Source of the DNA: Numida meleagris
Lineage: Eukaryota; Chordata; Aves; Galliformes; Numididae
DNA length: 64,000 nucleotides
Direction of reading: 5' to 3'
Assembly (NCBI RefSeq): GCF_002078875.1
Contig: NC_034412.1
Location: 82,105,575-82,169,574, forward strand
Below are positions 24,286 through 37,498 of the stretch, piece by piece. Below the pieces are notes generated by a model. The model did no database searches. It was not told the DNA's origin and saw nothing but the letters and a program-made list of their open reading frames with translations. Numbering within the stretch: position 1 is the stretch's first letter; every line of letters begins with the position of its first letter. The translations under genes were made by a program, and so were the position numbers.

Positions 24286-27200
24286 CTTTCTTCGAATTGT
24301 TTCATAACTCTCAGAGTAAAATGGGAAATTCTATAAATGCTGCTTATATGTCCTAAAAGAAATATCAACAATTATGACATTTAAAAACAAATAATATTAA
24401 AACCCTAGTCTTTCATTCTCTTGCACCTTATGAAGTAAATGTACAGTGCTCTCTGTGTTCCTGCTTATACCTTAAGAAATTTTTGTCTTCCTGAAAATCA
24501 GATCTGTTTTCATTTGCTTAAACTGTTTGAAAACTGATGGTTTATACTTTATGGAAACCAAAGGAAAAATAAGTTCTTCTAGAACAGTAAAAAAAAGTTC
24601 TACTTCTGGAAAGTAACTTTGGCTGCTACAGAATCTATAGAAATGCAGGACTATCTAATAGCTATCGAAAGAATAACAAGTTATATTACAGCTTGCTTAC
24701 TCCCTTGGATTTCAGGGTGTATTCACTCATTTCCCTCACAGTTTTTGCCTACACTGCAACAAAAACCATGCAGAATGTCAAGTATGTCAGATGTATTTTA
24801 TTCCATAGTTCTCTGCATTGGAATGACAGTCCTGGTCCTCAAGGTGACTTTTGCTGGGCATGCCAAGGCCTTGCCCATATCCTACCATCAGCACATCTTG
24901 CTAGATTAGGACTGATCAAGCAGCAGCCACTGACAAATAAGAAAGAGTAGTCTGAGATAGAAAGAGAATGGGAGTGCTCAGAAATGTATGGTCATCATGT
25001 GATATGGTCAGATACAACATCCTTAATTAGATTGTTTACTTAATAGAAGTAAAATCTAGGTACATACTTGTATTTCTCACCTGTTCTATGAAGCATGTTT
25101 CTGTTTTCACGATCTTTAAAACCACTGATAAATTTGAGGCACCAAGTGAAAGTATTGGAATAGAGAAACAAAGGGCAATGAAGTCGTGGTTGTCGTATAT
25201 ATGATGCATAATTCCTTGATTTCTAACCTGCTACTTAAATATTTGAGTTCTTTCTGAAGAATCATGACATGTGAGAATAGAAACAAAAAATACTGAAAGT
25301 GTTAATCAGGTAGATAAGCAGGAGTCAGAATCATTATTGTCCTTAAGGTTGTATGCCTTAAAGGGACATTCCATATATTCTAATCTACATTTGGAGTGAA
25401 ACCCATTAAAAAACTGAGAAATCTGGCTGCGAAAGATGGTGTTCTGCAAAATATAGGTTTTATGCATGGTACTAAAGTATTTCATTACTTTCTAAATTTC
25501 CAGAGAATAAGCTGTGTTTGATTTCATCCTGTATCGTTGCATATACATCTGTTTGAAGCATATTTTCTATGTGTCTTCCGAAAAAAAGAAGGCATCATAT
25601 AGAGTGAGGGAATGAAATCTGAAAATGAAACTGCACTTAAAAAGGCTTGCAAATTGTCCTGGTTACTTTATATGTGTTCTTGTTGCTGTTGTTGTTGTTT
25701 TCTTTTTGCTAACTTTTTTTGAAATAAAAATGTTCTTTTTTTAACGGATTTCTAAAAAAAAATTATGTCAAACAGACACTTTATCAAAGATGACCAAATA
25801 AGGTACAACTGCTGAGCTAATACCCTACAGTTTTACTCTGCTAATTAAAACTGGAATAATTGAATAATTAAATTAAAGTCTCAATTAAAATAGAATCGAT
25901 ATACCAATAGATTGAATGATTAAATCACCAAATTAATATAGGAACTAATCAGATCAAATTAACAATTTGGTACCACAATGAATTATTATGCATTGGTCTT
26001 TTCTGGGTTGATTTTAAGGAGAATGTGCCTGCACAGTGAATATCAAATTGCTTTTTTTTCCCCTGGGAGCTGAAAAAAAGATTTGAGGGGGCCATTTACA
26101 GGCATTTTTGCCAAGAAAATGAGCTCAACCTCTTGGCAGAGGTCAAAGCTAAAAACAATCATGAAAAGCACTCTTTTTATAAGATACTTCATGACCAAAT
26201 TATCACTATTTTTCCATATTAGCATTGTTAAGGACAATTACTTGAGTGCTTTCAGCATTTAAAAAACATTCCAGGTATCTAATGTCAAAGAATTGGAGAA
26301 CCAATATGAGCTTGTAATTCATTCTAATGTCTGTTGACAAAACACAAGCTGCTTATGTATTTATCAGAATTCTACTTATAATTAAGCAATTTTCCCAGGT
26401 GTATTCAAATTTGTGCTTGAATTCTTCACATGATTAAGCACCTCAGTTCTTCAAATGTTGTATTTGTTGTTATTTCTAGGCCAGTATTCCCAGGAGTTAC
26501 AGTTTGTGGTAAAAAAGCAGTTGTTTAGTTTTCTAATTTAGAGGCATTTTTTATTCCATAGCACTTCCTCTTCAAGTAGTTATTTTCTTCAGAGATGTGA
26601 AGCCCTGCTGCTCTTGCTGCCTGAAGGTCAAAGGGTTGTGTGGGAGAGAATTTGCCATGGAAGAAACAATCCAGCTTTACCTGGGTGACAGCAATTATGC
26701 AGAACGACAAAAGGAGAAAAGTTACAAGATGAGAACTCTAGTACGTTCTCCCCAGGGTCTGCCACTCACTCAGCCATGAGAAAACAATGTCAGACTTCAT
26801 TTTAGCAGTTACGTCTCTATAATGCTGAGATAGAGAAGTCTATCATACAAACAGCATACTCTTTTACTTCCTGGGTGTCTGCTCTTCAGATTGCTTCTTC
26901 TTAGGTTGTCATTCATTGGAAGAAAAGAAAGAACAGAAGCAGCCCAATGAGTTTTTAATACAAATCGACATGAATATATAGAGAAGTCATAACTCTCCAA
27001 AAGGGCAGACCCGGACATACCTTTAACCTACAGCAAAGAAGAAATGTAGGAAAATGTATTGAACTACTTTCACGGTACGTTCATATCCAAATGAAGAAAC
27101 AGAAGTGTCAACGGGGGGAGGATTGTGAAGGGCATGGGCTCTGCAACCCCCACAGTTGGTGAAGTGCACCAGACGGGGACTCCACGTCCTGATTTGGGTT

Positions 27201-30003
27201 GGCACTTCAGGAGGAAGTGTTTGGAAGAGGTATTTACCCATACATATTCTCCACAGGCATTTCCAAGAAGTCTTGTGTGTAACTGAAAAGTAAACTGCAA
27301 ATGAAAAAAAAATACACTTTTACCTCCACTGTTGTGTGTTAAAGATATCCAAAGGTGGAGTTCTTTTTATTAGGTCATTGTTTTCCTATTTTTTCTCACA
27401 CATCAGGAATTTTGACCATTGAATCTGTAACCTTTGCTATTTATCCAAAGTAATTCCTTCCTGCCAGAGTGCATTTTAAAAACTATAGGAATATTAGTTA
27501 ACTGCATGTTAGAACATTAACAATCACTAAGATTATTTCCAAGCCTGAAAATATTAGAAAGATCAAAACATTGCCTACAAAGTATGCCAGCTCCAAGAGG
27601 TAAACTTCAGTGGCCCATGAAAGAAACTGAAGCTTTCTGATGCTTAATCTTTTCTCTAAACAACAACAAAGACCCAATCATTCTCTGAAGATCATATTAC
27701 ACAATTACTCAGACAATTACATTATCCCTTTATTAACAATTACTGACTGAAGCACAGACTAAAGATAACAGGAAATCTCTAAGAAAGAATTTCCAGACAT
27801 GTATGTGGCATTTAAACCCTGGTTTCTTTATTAATTTGATGATTAAGATAATTGTTGCTATTTTCAAATAAATACGAATGTGTAAATATAGATATAAATT
27901 CTCCATGTACAGCACATATTTTGATGGTTAATCAACTATAGGACTCTTCTATAAATCATACCCTTGTCAAAAACATTTTCTTTTTATTCTCTGGATAATG
28001 TTAATACTTGAAAACAATTTAGAATACCTGTATTTATTAAAAAAAACAAAACACATTTCTGTGTATAGAAATATGCACATTACTGTTTTAGTACCAGAAG
28101 AATCACAATGGGGGACAATTTGTTAGCAAGAAAACTTTTCTATTTATTTTCACTCTTTTTACGGATCTAAGTTGTATGCGTAAATATTTATATTATTTTT
28201 TGTGGATAAAAAAAAATGATCGTACTACAAATTCCACATTTTATTTCCTTAATATTTTGGGGGTATTCTTCCAACAAATATTATTAAATCTTAATTTTGA
28301 CCTATTAATTAAAAACTGGAAAGTATGTTTTTTTCTAAAGGACATTTGCTCTGTCTTGCAATTAGTGAGCCAAAGGCAGCCCAGTGGCCTAGATGTGTGG
28401 TCTCATTTGAGATCAGGTCGAAAAACAAAGACTTCATCTGGCTTCCTTCTGGCTTAACAGGAAGCTCTTGGAAAAGCACATCCTTTCTTTAATGATGTTT
28501 CATGAAGAAAATCATTCCTATAACATCTTATGTCCTTGTTAAATTTCTATCATTCTGTTAAAATTTGCTTATTTTTGTAGCACCATGTATATTTTACAAA
28601 GAAATATTTTTATTTCATTATTCTTATTTTTCCTGATTTCACCACTTATCAGAAAATGCAATAGTGTCTTTTATGTGGACGAACTTCTCTAATTTCTCAT
28701 GTTAAACAAGGAGATTGAGAAGTTTTTATGTACTTATTCTCAACAAAAAGCTTTTCCTAATGACATTTGCACCTGTGTCATGAGCTATTAGAGAAATTCC
28801 GACCACAAACAATAATCTGAAAGACAAGCAGAAATCCATGTTCTTAGCTTTCACTAGAAATTTTAGATCTTCCAGTGAATGCATCAGTGGGAATGAAAAA
28901 AGATGTTCTCCCTGCTTTACAATGCATGTTCCATTTAAGAAACTCATTTATGCATATGCTCTATGTATACATCCACATCTGAATTATATAACATAGATAG
29001 GTATCATATCCATCATATAATAAAGCTTACAAGTTGCCAAATGCCCTAGGGAATTTACCAGCACCCACCATTTGCCCTATAATAGTCATCTCCTGACATC
29101 ATGTGGCACCCTCAAGTCCAAGCTTCCCGATGGAGCAAGTTACAATTAAGAGTAAACAGTTTCTGCTAGCATAGGATCTTAGTAGCTACTAGCACTGGAA
29201 ATCATTAAAGAGAACTTGTCACTACCTACTTAATTTGGTGTCTCCAGGAATGCGATAAATGGTCTGGAATTCAAATTGTGTCACTGAATTGTTTAAGTTA
29301 CCTGTGAGGGTCTTAGCCACATTCAAAGTAGAAACGTGCTTTCTGGAATCCCTATGGTTTTGGTAAATTCAAAAACACAATGGTCTTTTCCTGTAACAGC
29401 TGCATTGCATTGTTAATCTTTCTCCCATTTTACCCTCTGAGCAGTCTAAAACAATGGGTCATTTTGCCAGCAAATGTAAACTGATGTTTGCCTTTGACTT
29501 TATGAACTCAGAGCACAGCAGAGAAACCAAACAACAAGGATCTGGCATATGCCCTGTTTTTTAAGTCATCTTACCACAGAAACAGCCCCCCCATCCCATC
29601 TCAACAAAGAATTGCAATATTTTTTTCAAAGACGCTCTGTTCTGCTGCACAAAATGGATAAATGTTATAGCTCAGAAGCAATCTCTCAAGATTTCTCTTG
29701 TCTGGGAGAAAACCCTTGTCCTTTGGAAACATGATTCTTCAGCTGCTTTGTTAAATGTCCAAATTTGGAGCAAATTTTATATCATGAACTGTAAGGATTC
29801 AGTATAAGATACGCATTCATCTATTATCACTAGACATTTAATAAAGAAGGAGAGAGATTTCTCTAGGAGGCAAAATCATAATTCCTGAACTGAATTGCTG
29901 TTCTAAATCATTCTTTAGAGGACACATAATTTTTTTTTCCTCCCTGTGATTTTCCCTTCTCCATTTCTAAGGTTTGAAATCTAGGGGCATCTTTTCTTAA
30001 CTA

Positions 30004-30024
30004 AGACACCTGAATTAGGTGTCT
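30004..30024. repeat. Short palindrome AGACACCT-GAATT-AGGTGTCT
   Basis: Perfect 8-bp arms surround a 5-base loop. From memory, palindromes of this wording (a TAGG..ACCTAAATTAGGTGCCTA theme) recur in reptile and bird DNA, so this may be a relic of an old dispersed element. That relationship is inferred. Confidence 0.6.
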
Positions 30025-30836
30025 AAAAAGTAAGGTAGCCGGGATATCCTATATTATTTCTACGTTCATCTATGAAGATTTTGCCCTTTGTGGTGGAGAG
30101 TTAAAAATATTAGGTAAATAATTTCAGGCCATTTTAAAATTGTTTATTTATTTTTCTTCTGGAACTTTCTAAGGAGTTTGTGTGCATAACTAAGTGAAAA
30201 AGATTAGAAGCCAAAAGACATGACCTGGAAAATGAGAGGGAGAGCACAGTAATCTGTAGGTAATAGTGAAAATCGTTCTCTTTTTTTCATGATTTTTTTT
30301 TCTAAGATAGCATTATCATCTACTCTTTTCCTTAAAGGCAGATTTATGTAATTTTTATGTTCACAATAAAGTTATGTGCAGCAATCATTTTCAATGATAT
30401 ACTGAATAGAAGAAAATCATCCTTGCAAGGGTATTTGCTTTCCTTAAAACAGCTAAGACTGTGTAAATATTTAACTATAATTATGCTAAAGCACTGGTCT
30501 TTTATGCCACAGTCACTCACAAAATACAGTCTTATAAATGCCTTTCTTGAGATTTGTTACATGCTGGCTTTTGGTCTTATGGGAACAAATCTCTCTCGCT
30601 GCTATTGATCTGTTCTTTAAATTATTCTCCCATGAGGCTTTCAGCTAAGAGCATCTTTTCCTTGAATCTCTTTGTATTTTTAATTGGCTTATGTTTGTTT
30701 AAACAAAATCACACCAGTGCCTTAGGCTGCAGCCGTCGATTCATTGCATTCGAAACCAGACACACTGTACTACAGCAGCCGTCACTTCTGTCCTCTACTG
30801 GACTCATCTCTTTAGGGATGAAATCTGTCAAAAGGT

Positions 30837-30863
30837 AAAAAAAAAAAAAAAAAAAAAAAAAAA
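30837..30863. repeat. 27-base poly-A run
   Basis: An unbroken A27 on the + strand. There is no AATAAA within about 30 bases upstream and no flanking duplication that I can see, so it is better read as a mononucleotide repeat than as the tail of a processed copy. Confidence 0.9.
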
Positions 30864-33800
30864 CAGGCATACAAAATTGCCTTTGGACTGGGTTGCTAGG
30901 GACATAGCTGGGATTTGCATAATGCTGTTAGAGTCCTAAAGATGAAAGGAAGGGTAGATTGTGCCATTTATCTGCAAGCTCTGGCTAGCGGGTGGTAAAG
31001 AGACACAGCCCCAGGAGGAGGACTGGAGGGACGGTGCCTCAGGCAGTCACAGTCTCTCCATTACCCGTTGTCCCCTAGGTGTGGGGAGAGACTGAGCATT
31101 CTGCTCTTGTCTATCCAAAGGCACTGGGGGCTCTCTGCCCTTGGCTGGTCCGCTCCCCTGTGCGATGCAGGGCTGTCTGTGCTGTGGACTCAGCTTCTCC
31201 CTGAACCTCGTTCATCAGAGCATACAGAAATGAATGGTTTCCAAGCCCCCCATACCGAAGGGAGTTCAGGAATTGCTATTGTGTGCTGCCCTTGTGCCAC
31301 TGTACAATGAGGAAAAGGTCCTTATTTCACCTCTGCCCCTCCTTAACTGAGTAAAGTGGGTTCAGAACTAGTACCCGAAATAAGATAGACAGTATGGGTG
31401 GAGAAAACTTTCTTTGACATTCAATTTTATTCTTATGCATTTTGATCCTAGATTATTTTTAAATAGTATGATGAGAGGTATATTCAAGTATTTTTAATTT
31501 TATCCAGTTCATTTAACCAGTCACTTAACAGCTGCTGAACCACTTCTCTTTTTTTCATGGCATAAATAGAAGAGGAAGGAAATAAAGTTATGTTTATATT
31601 CTATTATGCTTCAGTTTAATTCACTATGAAACCAAGTCCTTACAGGCTATATGGATATGCTAACTGCACTGTCAGGCTTGGGTTATATAGCTTACCACCA
31701 TGCAATATAGCATCACACAGCATTCCCTTCATGTCACACAGTTTCTGGAAGGAAAAAGTCCCTAGACTCTCCTGGCCCTGAGTGTCAGCCTCTGGCACAG
31801 ATGCTCTTACTCTGATTCCTGATCCTATCTGCTATATGCAGTGTGGACTCTTCATGGTGAGGAATATATGGTATGTGGGACACTAAGCCTTCTGTGACTA
31901 ACAGAGTGCCCACTCATCTATTAACTTACAAGTAGGTGGACATATAACCTGAGTATAATATTTCACAAAAAATAAAGGACACCTGGCATACCTTTCTAGA
32001 AGGCATCTGCATCTTGCACTTTAGGCAAGGATCAAATCACAGAGCTAATGATCTGTGCTACCTGAATCAATACTGTGTGTGGCAAGGTTCCAGCTCCTCC
32101 CTCGTACTAAATTCTTGCTTGGTTCTATTCATCACAGGATTAAGAATGCCCAAGCTACCTACTCTTCTATGTACTGACAGCAAATGTTTAGTACTGAGAT
32201 ATTCATCTCAAATGAATATTTGCTTAAGGAAGGGAATGAGAGAGATTGAACTCCTAGATTAGGGGAAGAGACATTACGAGTGCTGGAGAAGTAAGGGAAG
32301 AGAGATCTGCAGAGAGCAGCCAGATTCATATTCTGCCCAGCTAGAGTTGCCTGCTGCTATGGCTAGAGACAGCACCAAGACAGACAGAACTCTGCTCTAA
32401 GCCAGTAGGACATATTATACATTCTCATATTCATTGGTTATACCCACAAGCAGTAATTAGTATTAATATTGTCATTGTAGTCATAGCTAAAATTTCACAT
32501 AGGTTCTGCTGGAGTTACACCCTACACCAAGTGTAAAACATAGACAAATCAGAGGAAATAATAAAACTCTGGTATGTTTGCAGATCAGCTGGAATTGCAG
32601 GAAGCCTTGCAGAGAAGAAAAGCGAGGATGGCAAAGCTAGTTTTCATAAATTGTACGAATCACAAGTGGAGATACAAAGCCAGCATCAAAAGTGAAATTA
32701 ATTGGAACAGACTTTTAAGTATGAGGGGAAAAGATGGAATTGCTTTGAAAAGCTATTTTGCAAACTGAGATTTTCAATTAAAACCCACAAATCAACATTA
32801 CCCTTAGAGAATAACATACAAATATACTACTTGTTTTCTGTTAATTTCTGTAAGAATAGATAGGTTTGCACTTCTGATTATTTATTCCAGATTCAAAATC
32901 AAGATAATCTGAAAATCAATAATTCTTTCCAAATAACAATACAATGCAGTATAAAACAGTGTTTTTCTCAGAGCCGTAGACATAAAAATATTTGACGCAG
33001 ACCCCGATCTCAGAATCGATGATGTTGATCTCAGAATACTCTATCTTCAGATGTTATCCTCTAAGAAATCATACCAAACTTCTGTGCTTAAAATAAGCTT
33101 GATGAAAATGTTCGGTTAGTGTCAGGTGTTGAAACTTAAAAGCTTAATTAAAATACGCAACTGAACTTAATTGAACACTACAGAATTAAATGAACTTTTA
33201 AAGATTTGTATTCTGTTTTCCCAGTAATAGTATTAGTGACTTCCAAGATGCAAAACTGACATATGATATTCAAAAGGAGTCATGACAAAACCTTTCCATA
33301 GTTTAATTTACGAAGGAAGTGACAAGTATAACTAATTTAATGTAAAGTCTGGATTCAGCTACCTTTGAAATTTAGTGTCATGTCCTTCTACTTCATTACA
33401 CTGCTTTCAGGATTCTTCTGTTGCAGAACTCTGTAAAATTAAAACATGATTTCTTCCTTTAAAGTAAAGTAACAAGACCGATGATATAAATGTTAAAAAT
33501 ATGACTACTGGAAAAGATAATGGAAGATATTCAGTGATGTCATCTTAAAAAATGTAGAGATGGCAATGAAAAAAAAAACAAAAACCTATAGCTCTGAAAG
33601 GCTTGAACTGTTATCATTGCTTCTGTCGAGTTTTCTTATTTATTCACTAGTAAAATTGTTTCTAATACATATATGAACAAACAAAATTCAGTTCCCAATG
33701 ATTCCACTTAAATATATTAATAGAAAAGATATATACAGTGATGAAGTATTTTACAGAAGCGTGGAGTCTGAAAGTATTTTAGTTAGACTTAAAAGCAGTG

Positions 33801-35910
33801 CTGCTTATCACTATTGAACTGGATGCAGACACTTCAGTGACAAGCAGCTGCCCAGGGATATGGATGTCTCCCAGCCAAGTGACACAGAGGACGTACTACA
33901 ACAAGCAGCAATAATAAAAGGGAAAGAAAAAGGAAGCCCTCTGGTAAATCTGTCACTGACCATTGTCATGCCCTCTGCATGTTATTCTCCTCTATCCAAT
34001 TTTGTTTCCTTGTCCAATTTCCATTCTTATGTATACTGATGTGTACCCTTGGAATTTTGCTCCATCAAATTAATGGAAGTTGGTGTAAGAGGGCATGTCA
34101 ATGTGGTGATAATGTGCCTTAGCATTTCTGGTGGACCTAAAAAGCCAAGGGTCAATATCACAGGTCTTCTTGAAAGATGAGTAGGCTAAACAACTCAGAT
34201 GGGAAGTGGTATATGTAAAGGAATTACAGCTTTGAACTGACTTCTCAAGCATGTGCTTATATTTGGCATTATCTTAAATAACTGACTGATGCAAGACCAG
34301 GATACATTTAATAGACTGAGCTCCAGAGACCACAAAATCTGCCTGCAACAAAGGCAAAGGATTAAAAAGTTAAGCTGAGGGATCAGACCAACAAATTACT
34401 ATCGCACTCTACTGTTAGCTCAGTATCATCTAATGCAGACCAGGTGTTGCAACTTCTACCCTACTTTTTGTAACACTTTATGCACATTCTCCTTTATTAG
34501 TTTATGTATTTCTCTTGCATATGCCAAGTGGATTTGTACTGTAATACTTGGTTGCTAAAATTTCATGTGTGCCACAATACTATTAAAATAACATCAAACT
34601 GATTGATGGATGTTTGCAACAAAAGAGTCCTGCTTTTCAGATCTCTTCTCACATCTAATAAACTTTAAATTCAACATGGGTGGAAGCTAAAATTAGAATA
34701 ACTCCAAGTTTAGAAATGAATCAATGTTTTCTTTTCTTTTCACAAATGATACTATTAAATAAATACTACCAAAGTAGAGTAAAGGGAGACCACCATTTCA
34801 ACCAGAATCGCGTTCAAAAATTCACTGTCACAAAATGTGAACAGAAGCTAGACAAAGTCCTCATGGAAAATTTAGGTGTCACTGGGCAGAATTTAGACAA
34901 ATAATAAGGTCACTTCTAAAAGAAAGGAAATAAATACAATCACCACTGAAGCCAATGCAGAAGAAAGATGAGTTTTTGCCTCAGATCACTGTTGTAAGTA
35001 CACTCAATAATTTTCCTCCCAATCAAATATTTTCCTTCCCTCAATCAATGTTCTTATTTTCCTTGACAGGTGTAAAGGAGTTAAGTAGCAACAAACCATG
35101 GCACCAAAGTCGTACGCCTGCAAATATCACAGACATTTAGAAATGCAGCCTTATATATTTTGTCCTTGTGAAAATTATCACCTTATGAATCAATGCATCT
35201 GCAGAAACCAAGGAATCTGAGAGAAACCCAGAGTGAAAAAAAAAAAGGCAGTTGTTAGGGTTGAATACTGTCTTTTCAACTTGTATAATAATTAAGTCTT
35301 TCAACTCAAATGAAATTATGGTCATCATCCAGTATATACTTTCCTAACTCTTACTTTGAAGCTGTTTCAATTGCATACTCTAATAAAACCAAACTTTAAA
35401 AGCTTTCTTTTTACATCTACTGTAAAAGAAAAGCAGATGTAAACTGAATGTTTAAAGACAATTGAATACGAATATTTGTATACATATAGGGAATTGCTTT
35501 TTCTTCATAGCTAATAAAACCTATTAAAATGATAAGGAAGTTCAATGTCACTGTTGGGCTAATATTCATAACTCTTTGTTACTTAGACTTTCAAAAGATC
35601 TGATCACTGGATTCAGCCACTAAGAGCAGAATTAATTGGTGGGATTGAAAGAGGCAACACCCTCAAATTTTGCAGAGGTTTTGCACAAGGAGGCGAGACA
35701 ATCACAGAAATAATCTGTCTCTTCACATTACTCAGATGACCTCATGTTTGATCCACTGGAGTTTGCATGGGAATCTGAGGATGTGGTGGCATCCTGCATC
35801 TCAGAGGATGCTCTGCAATTGTCATAAAGGAATCAAAAGTGTCGGGGAGCACAGTCACCCTGCATTCTGTGAGGCAGCATCCTGAGTTACAAATGAAATG
35901 AAGCCACATG
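30864..35910. other. Non-coding stretch with a GC-richer block at 30.96-31.32 kb
   Basis: From about 30960 to 31320 base composition rises well above its surroundings. A pyrimidine run ending CCCCTAG near 31078 looks like a 3' splice site in front of an open frame (31068-31310), but no matching donor site or recognisable protein is seen. The remainder is AT-rich and featureless apart from an 11-bp direct repeat (GATCTCAGAAT at 33006-33016 and 33027-33037). Confidence 0.5.
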
Positions 35911-36480
35911 CAGGAGGGAGGCAGAATGGTGCAAAGTTGAAGGAAGGGGCGGAGAAGGTTGTGGGAAGGGTGTTGTGGAAGGAGACAGAGGTGCTGAGAT
36001 TTGAGGGTGAACTATAAGGTAGAGAGCAGAGATAGGCAATTTGAAGCCTAAGTTTTCATTCAGGGGAAGAAGTAAAAATCTTTAGACAGCTCAGATAAGA
36101 GAATTATCTTTAAGCAGAGGAAGTGAGTTTCTTCCAGATGTGTTTGACAGCATGAGAACAGAAGTGGAAGTAGTGCTTTTGGTAAGAAGCCAGTACTGGG
36201 GATTAGTCAGGTGGAGAGCACTGAGAGGGAATCAAGCACAAGGGTGGGAAGAATTGAAAATAGAGGCTCTGGCATCAAGTAAAGGGAATGAAAACAAAGA
36301 GAGAAGGAAAGGAATTAGAGAAGCAGAGAAATCAAAGGGAGGTTTAAGAGCAAAGCCAGCTTCGGTAGAGATCACAAGGAAAGAATAAAACCGAGAAGGA
36401 AAGGAGAATAAGAGCTACTGAGGGAGGGATATTGGTGGTTATGGGGAGGAAATAAAGGGAATGGAGATAATTTGAAGCTA
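35911..36480. repeat. Long purine-rich (strand-asymmetric) segment
   Basis: The + strand is dominated by A and G for more than 500 bases. Counting 36241-36360 gives 26 pyrimidines in 120 bases, about 78% purine. It is not a simple tandem repeat. The open frame at 36140-36388 (rich in Glu, Lys, Arg) follows from this composition and is not evidence of a gene. Confidence 0.75.
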
Positions 36481-37400
36481 GATTTCAACCAGTGAAGATG
36501 AATCTCTCAAACTTTCCCACGTTATGCCCTACAGAAAGGGTTCTACAATTACCATTGATTTGTGGATATATACAGTCAGTTCTGTCAGTCTATTTGATTT
36601 CAGATTCTTTTTTTTCTTCTTTTTTCTCTCTCAAAGCTGCCATCTAAGGTTATTATTTTTATAGCAGTGTCATTCTCTTACATACAGTCTTCCTTGTTAC
36701 TACTTTTCAGCACCGTGTTGTTTGCACTTTTGCTGTGCCAGCCTACTTTGACACAGGTATCCCTGAGAGGGATTTAGAGGAGCAACAAGCTTTCTACCAT
36801 GGAAGGGGCACACTGGTCAAAATTATTTTTCAGTGTGGAGGTGGCTGACATGTTTGATGACATACATACACAATTCGTAAAATAAAAGACTGTGCTTAAT
36901 CTGAACACCTCTTTTAAAAGGGTTATTTAATTTAGGCAATTTGAGCTCCTATGTCCATATCCATCTCTGAATAGATTACAGGAATGTATTTTAAGTAAGT
37001 GTTTACCAGCTTGTGTGGATGCACATATGGTACTTAACAAGCAACTATGTATATTAACTGCAAGAATATCTAGATTCAAAGACTGCAATTGCCTTTCCAC
37101 AGATAAGTAAACTCTCCTGGCTGCGAGTAAGCAATTTTACTCAGCAGAAGAATGATAATAATACTGAAATGAGATTCTGGTGTAAAAAGAAGGGATAGTG
37201 TACCCTCACCTTGATATGTGGACACTTTGGTGCCAGTACAGAAACATTAAAAATGCTGGAAACTGAATTGCAGGAAATGTAATTCTCAGTTCTCATTGGC
37301 TTAGATAGTTGTTGACATAAAAAATAAAATAGCTTGTGAGCCCTCTGCTGGTAATTATTCTTTTGTTTTGCAAATATTAGCAGGATCCTGCCATAGCAAC

Positions 37401-37498
37401 CACGTGTACATGTATGTGTATATATGTACAGTGGTGTGAAGGCATTGACGTGCACATTTACATAGCCACACAAATATATGCATATATGTACATATATA
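37401..37498. repeat. Two alternating purine-pyrimidine patches
   Basis: 37401-37430 (30 bases, CACGTGTACATG-type) and 37474-37498 (25 bases, ATATATGCATAT-type) alternate purine and pyrimidine without a break. Such TG/TA repeats are Z-DNA- or cruciform-prone simple sequence. Confidence 0.8.

Larger units (their letters stand above)
23487..30836. other. Unique AT-rich non-coding stretch (7.3 kb)
   Basis: No recognisable exon or transposon. Local features are an A/G-rich tract at 24227-24285, an AATTAA-rich region near 25840-25970, a small CpG-containing block at about 27070-27240 and an 8-bp hairpin at 30004-30024. Open frames at 24619-24950 overlap in two frames and resemble nothing known. 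Confidence 0.55.

Noticed and set aside
24619..24950. Two overlapping plus-strand frames that look protein-like
   Set aside because: Different frames over the same bases, no homology recognised, no splice context.
30837..30863. A27 as the tail of a processed pseudogene
   Set aside because: No poly-A signal at the right distance, no coding remnant upstream and no flanking duplication seen.
36140..36388. Plus-strand open frame rich in charged residues
   Set aside because: The composition follows from the purine-rich strand; there is no domain or gene context.
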